A stretch of 64,000 bases of DNA from positions 1 through 64,000 of the forward strand of contig JAZSKB010000004.1 in the NCBI GenBank assembly GCA_045534635.1, written 5' to 3'. The position numbers were made by a program, and so were the translations under genes. Shown piece by piece: positions 62,334-64,000 of the stretch. Source of the DNA: UBA1205 sp045534635. Its GTDB lineage: Bacteria > Bacteroidota > Bacteroidia > Bacteroidales > WCHB1-69. Each line of letters starts with the position of its first letter. The stretch's first letter is position 1. The notes under the pieces were generated by a model. The model had not been told where the DNA came from, searched no databases, and was given only the letters and a program-made list of their open reading frames with translations.

Positions 62334-63794
62334 ATGAAAACATGGCAAGATATAATTAAAGGGATAAATATCAAACAATTGATAGGAAAGATACCACAAA
62401 AAGTATCTGCAATATGTTTTGATACACGTCAAGTGGTAAAAGATAGTGTATTTGTTGCACAAAAAGGAACCAAAGTAGATGGTCATCAATTTGTAAATCA
62501 GGCAATTGATGCAGGTGCAATTTGTGTTGTTGTAGAAGTAATACCTGAAAATATTCGAGAAAATGTTTGTTATATACAAGTTGAAAATTCTTCTTTAGTA
62601 TTGGCAATCATGGCAGATAATTTTTATGACCACCCATCGCAAAAGTTACGTTTAGTAGGAATTACAGGGACAAATGGCAAAACGACAACAGTTACTTTAT
62701 TGTATAGATTGTTTTTGTCAATGGGTAAAAAAGTAGGTTTATTGAGTACAATAGAAAATAGAATCAATGAAGAAGTAATACCCAGTACACATACAACACC
62801 AGATAGTGTGAAAATTAATGAAATGCTTGCGAAAATGGTTGATGCTGGTTGTGAATATTGTTTTATGGAGGTTAGTTCTCATGCTATTGTACAAAATAGA
62901 ATAAGTGGATTGCATTTTACAGGAGCTTTGTTTAGCAATATTACACACGACCATTTAGATTATCATAAAACTTTTGCTCAATATAGAGATGCGAAAAAAT
63001 TATTTTTTGATAATCTTCCTGCGACAGCATTTGCATTGACTAATTTAGATGATGCCAATGGTATTGTTATGCTACAAAATACTGTTGCCAAAAAATATAC
63101 ATATAGTTTGAATAATGCAGCATGTGATTTTAAAGCAAAAATTATTGAATGTAATATTGAAGGAACGCAATTGAGAATTGCAGGAGATGATGTTTGGTTT
63201 AGATTAGTAGGAAAATTTAATTCGTATAATTTGTTGGCAATTTATGCTACAAGTGTACTTTTGGGAATAGATAAACATTTGGTATTGCTTAAAATGAGTC
63301 TTCTTGAAGCTGCCGAAGGGCGTTTCTTTACTATGCGAGGAAAAAATGTTACGGTAATAGTAGATTATGCTCATACTCCCGATGCTTTGCAAAATGTTTT
63401 GGAAACAATCAATGCAGTGAGCAAACCAGAACAAGAAATAATTACAGTAGTTGGTTGTGGTGGAGATAGAGATAAAACCAAACGTCCAGAAATGGCTAAA
63501 ATAGCGTGCAAATTGAGCAATCGTGTGGTCCTTACTTCTGATAATCCACGAACAGAAGACCCTAATGAAATATTGACAGATATGGAAAAAGGAGTAAGTA
63601 CCGCTTATGAACCAACAACACTTGTTATTCCTGATAGAAAACAAGCAATTAAATCTGCAATTGTGCAAGCAAAAAACAATAGTATTGTTTTGATTGCTGG
63701 CAAAGGACACGAAAAATATCAAGATATAAATGGAGTAAAACATCATTTTGATGATGTTGAAGAAGCACAGAAATATATTAAAGAATATGATTAA
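62334..63794 (+). CDS. murE: UDP-MurNAc-L-Ala-D-Glu:meso-diaminopimelate ligase MurE
   Basis: 486 aa. ATP-binding GITGTNGKTTTVTLLYRLF, EVSSHAIVQNRI, VDYAHTPDAL, and the DNPRTEDP motif that selects meso-diaminopimelate rather than lysine. So the wall is of the DAP type. Eight bases after ftsI. Confidence 0.96.
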   Translation: MKTWQDIIKGINIKQLIGKIPQKVSAICFDTRQVVKDSVFVAQKGTKVDGHQFVNQAIDAGAICVVVEVIPENIRENVCYIQVENSSLVLAIMADNFYDHPSQKLRLVGITGTNGKTTTVTLLYRLFLSMGKKVGLLSTIENRINEEVIPSTHTTPDSVKINEMLAKMVDAGCEYCFMEVSSHAIVQNRISGLHFTGALFSNITHDHLDYHKTFAQYRDAKKLFFDNLPATAFALTNLDDANGIVMLQNTVAKKYTYSLNNAACDFKAKIIECNIEGTQLRIAGDDVWFRLVGKFNSYNLLAIYATSVLLGIDKHLVLLKMSLLEAAEGRFFTMRGKNVTVIVDYAHTPDALQNVLETINAVSKPEQEIITVVGCGGDRDKTKRPEMAKIACKLSNRVVLTSDNPRTEDPNEILTDMEKGVSTAYEPTTLVIPDRKQAIKSAIVQAKNNSIVLIAGKGHEKYQDINGVKHHFDDVEEAQKYIKEYD

Positions 63795-63851
63795 TATTTG
63801 ATAATAAATTTATTAACAATAAATTAAATTAATATTTAACAATTTTGTATT

Positions 63852-64000
63852 ATGCTTTATTATTTTTTTGATTGGTTAGACCAACATTTTGATTTACCGG
63901 GAATAGGTGTTTTTCATTATATTTCGTTTCGTACCGCTATGGCGGCGATGTTATCATTGTTTTTATCGCTTATCATTGGTAAATATGTGATAAAATTGTT
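63852..64000 (+). CDS. mraY: MraY, N-terminal part (cut by window end)
   Basis: 49 codons visible from ATG 63852: MLYYFFDWLDQHFDLPGIGV then YISFRTAMAAMLSLFLSLII. This is the typical beginning of phospho-MurNAc-pentapeptide transferase, including the FRTAMA stretch of helix 1. It makes lipid I at the inner membrane. Gap of 57 bases after murE. Confidence 0.9.
   Translation, partial: MLYYFFDWLDQHFDLPGIGVFHYISFRTAMAAMLSLFLSLIIGKYVIKL

Noticed and set aside
63204..63746. 180-codon minus-strand ORF inside murE
   Set aside because: murE is unambiguous on the plus strand; the antisense translation is rich in Phe, Ser and Tyr with no family features.
1..64000. CRISPR arrays, rRNA operon, prophage, riboswitches
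   Set aside because: No regularly spaced short repeats, no rRNA sequence, no phage structural genes and no leader I can match to a known riboswitch class.

Overview
The window looks like a chromosomal stretch of a strongly AT-rich member of the Bacteroidota, most likely order Bacteroidales. Reasons: nearly every transcription unit is preceded by the Bacteroidetes-type -7 box TAnnTTTG and few genes have Shine-Dalgarno sequences; the gene content is that of a Gram-negative cell with an LPS outer membrane (lpxD, lpxH, kdsA, Mla transporter) and diaminopimelate peptidoglycan; the genes include Bacteroidetes-style families (reverse-order rubrerythrin, FucP-type sugar symporter, BatE-like protein, IF2 with GKID repeats, two-domain PerR/rubrerythrin operon, rhomboid pair). 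The standard genetic code fits throughout. There are two tRNA genes (Glu, Gln), no rRNA and no CRISPR array.

Layout. 1-900: tail of a large protein plus an RHS (YD-repeat) fragment. 950-2000: perR-rubrerythrin oxidative stress operon with a perfect 19-bp operator-like palindrome. 2080-7150: sugar permease, M28 peptidase, rsmI, hemW, and opposing rsmG. 7600-11650: exported hydrolase, a lone C-terminal transketolase subunit, ridA, exported C1 peptidase. 11740-16750: lpxH, a conserved unknown, tRNA-Glu, an acyltransferase, and the opposing mlaE-mlaF-cvpA operon. 16880-23180: small lipoprotein, SprT-like protease, mannose-1-P guanylyltransferase, a lone sufB, then two rhomboids and an EEP hydrolase on the other strand. 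24030-36920: giant alpha-2-macroglobulin-like protein, LRR protein, TPR protein plus outer-membrane barrel, BatE-like protein. 37245-45630: kdsA, lipA-lipB, tRNA-Gln, rimP-nusA-infB, mscL. 45760-53145: hflX, lpxD, class III aminotransferase, glycosyltransferase, M49-like lipoprotein peptidase. 53250-55915: small accessory block (two unknowns, agmatine-deiminase-like protein, truncated lipoprotein) with different codon use. 56070-64000: prs, a hydroxyacid dehydrogenase, and the start of the dcw cell-division cluster mraZ-rsmH-ftsL-ftsI-murE-mraY, which runs off the end.

The least explained feature is a dispersed, mosaic repeat family in the intergenic spaces (copies near 7160, 23922, 30101, 36945, 47021, 49524 and 55660). 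The fuller copies carry a non-coding arm of about 250 bp followed by a short ORF starting MRVYKKHTK and ending in the FEARYY...SRDPL signature of RHS core domains. A separate RHS 5-prime fragment with its promoter occurs at 555-858 and, decayed and inverted, at 53250-53343. Together they look like scattered remains of one RHS-family element; they bracket the codon-odd accessory block, cut off a lipoprotein gene, and contribute promoter sequence shared by rsmG and kdsA. All calls are by eye from the sequence; no database search was run.
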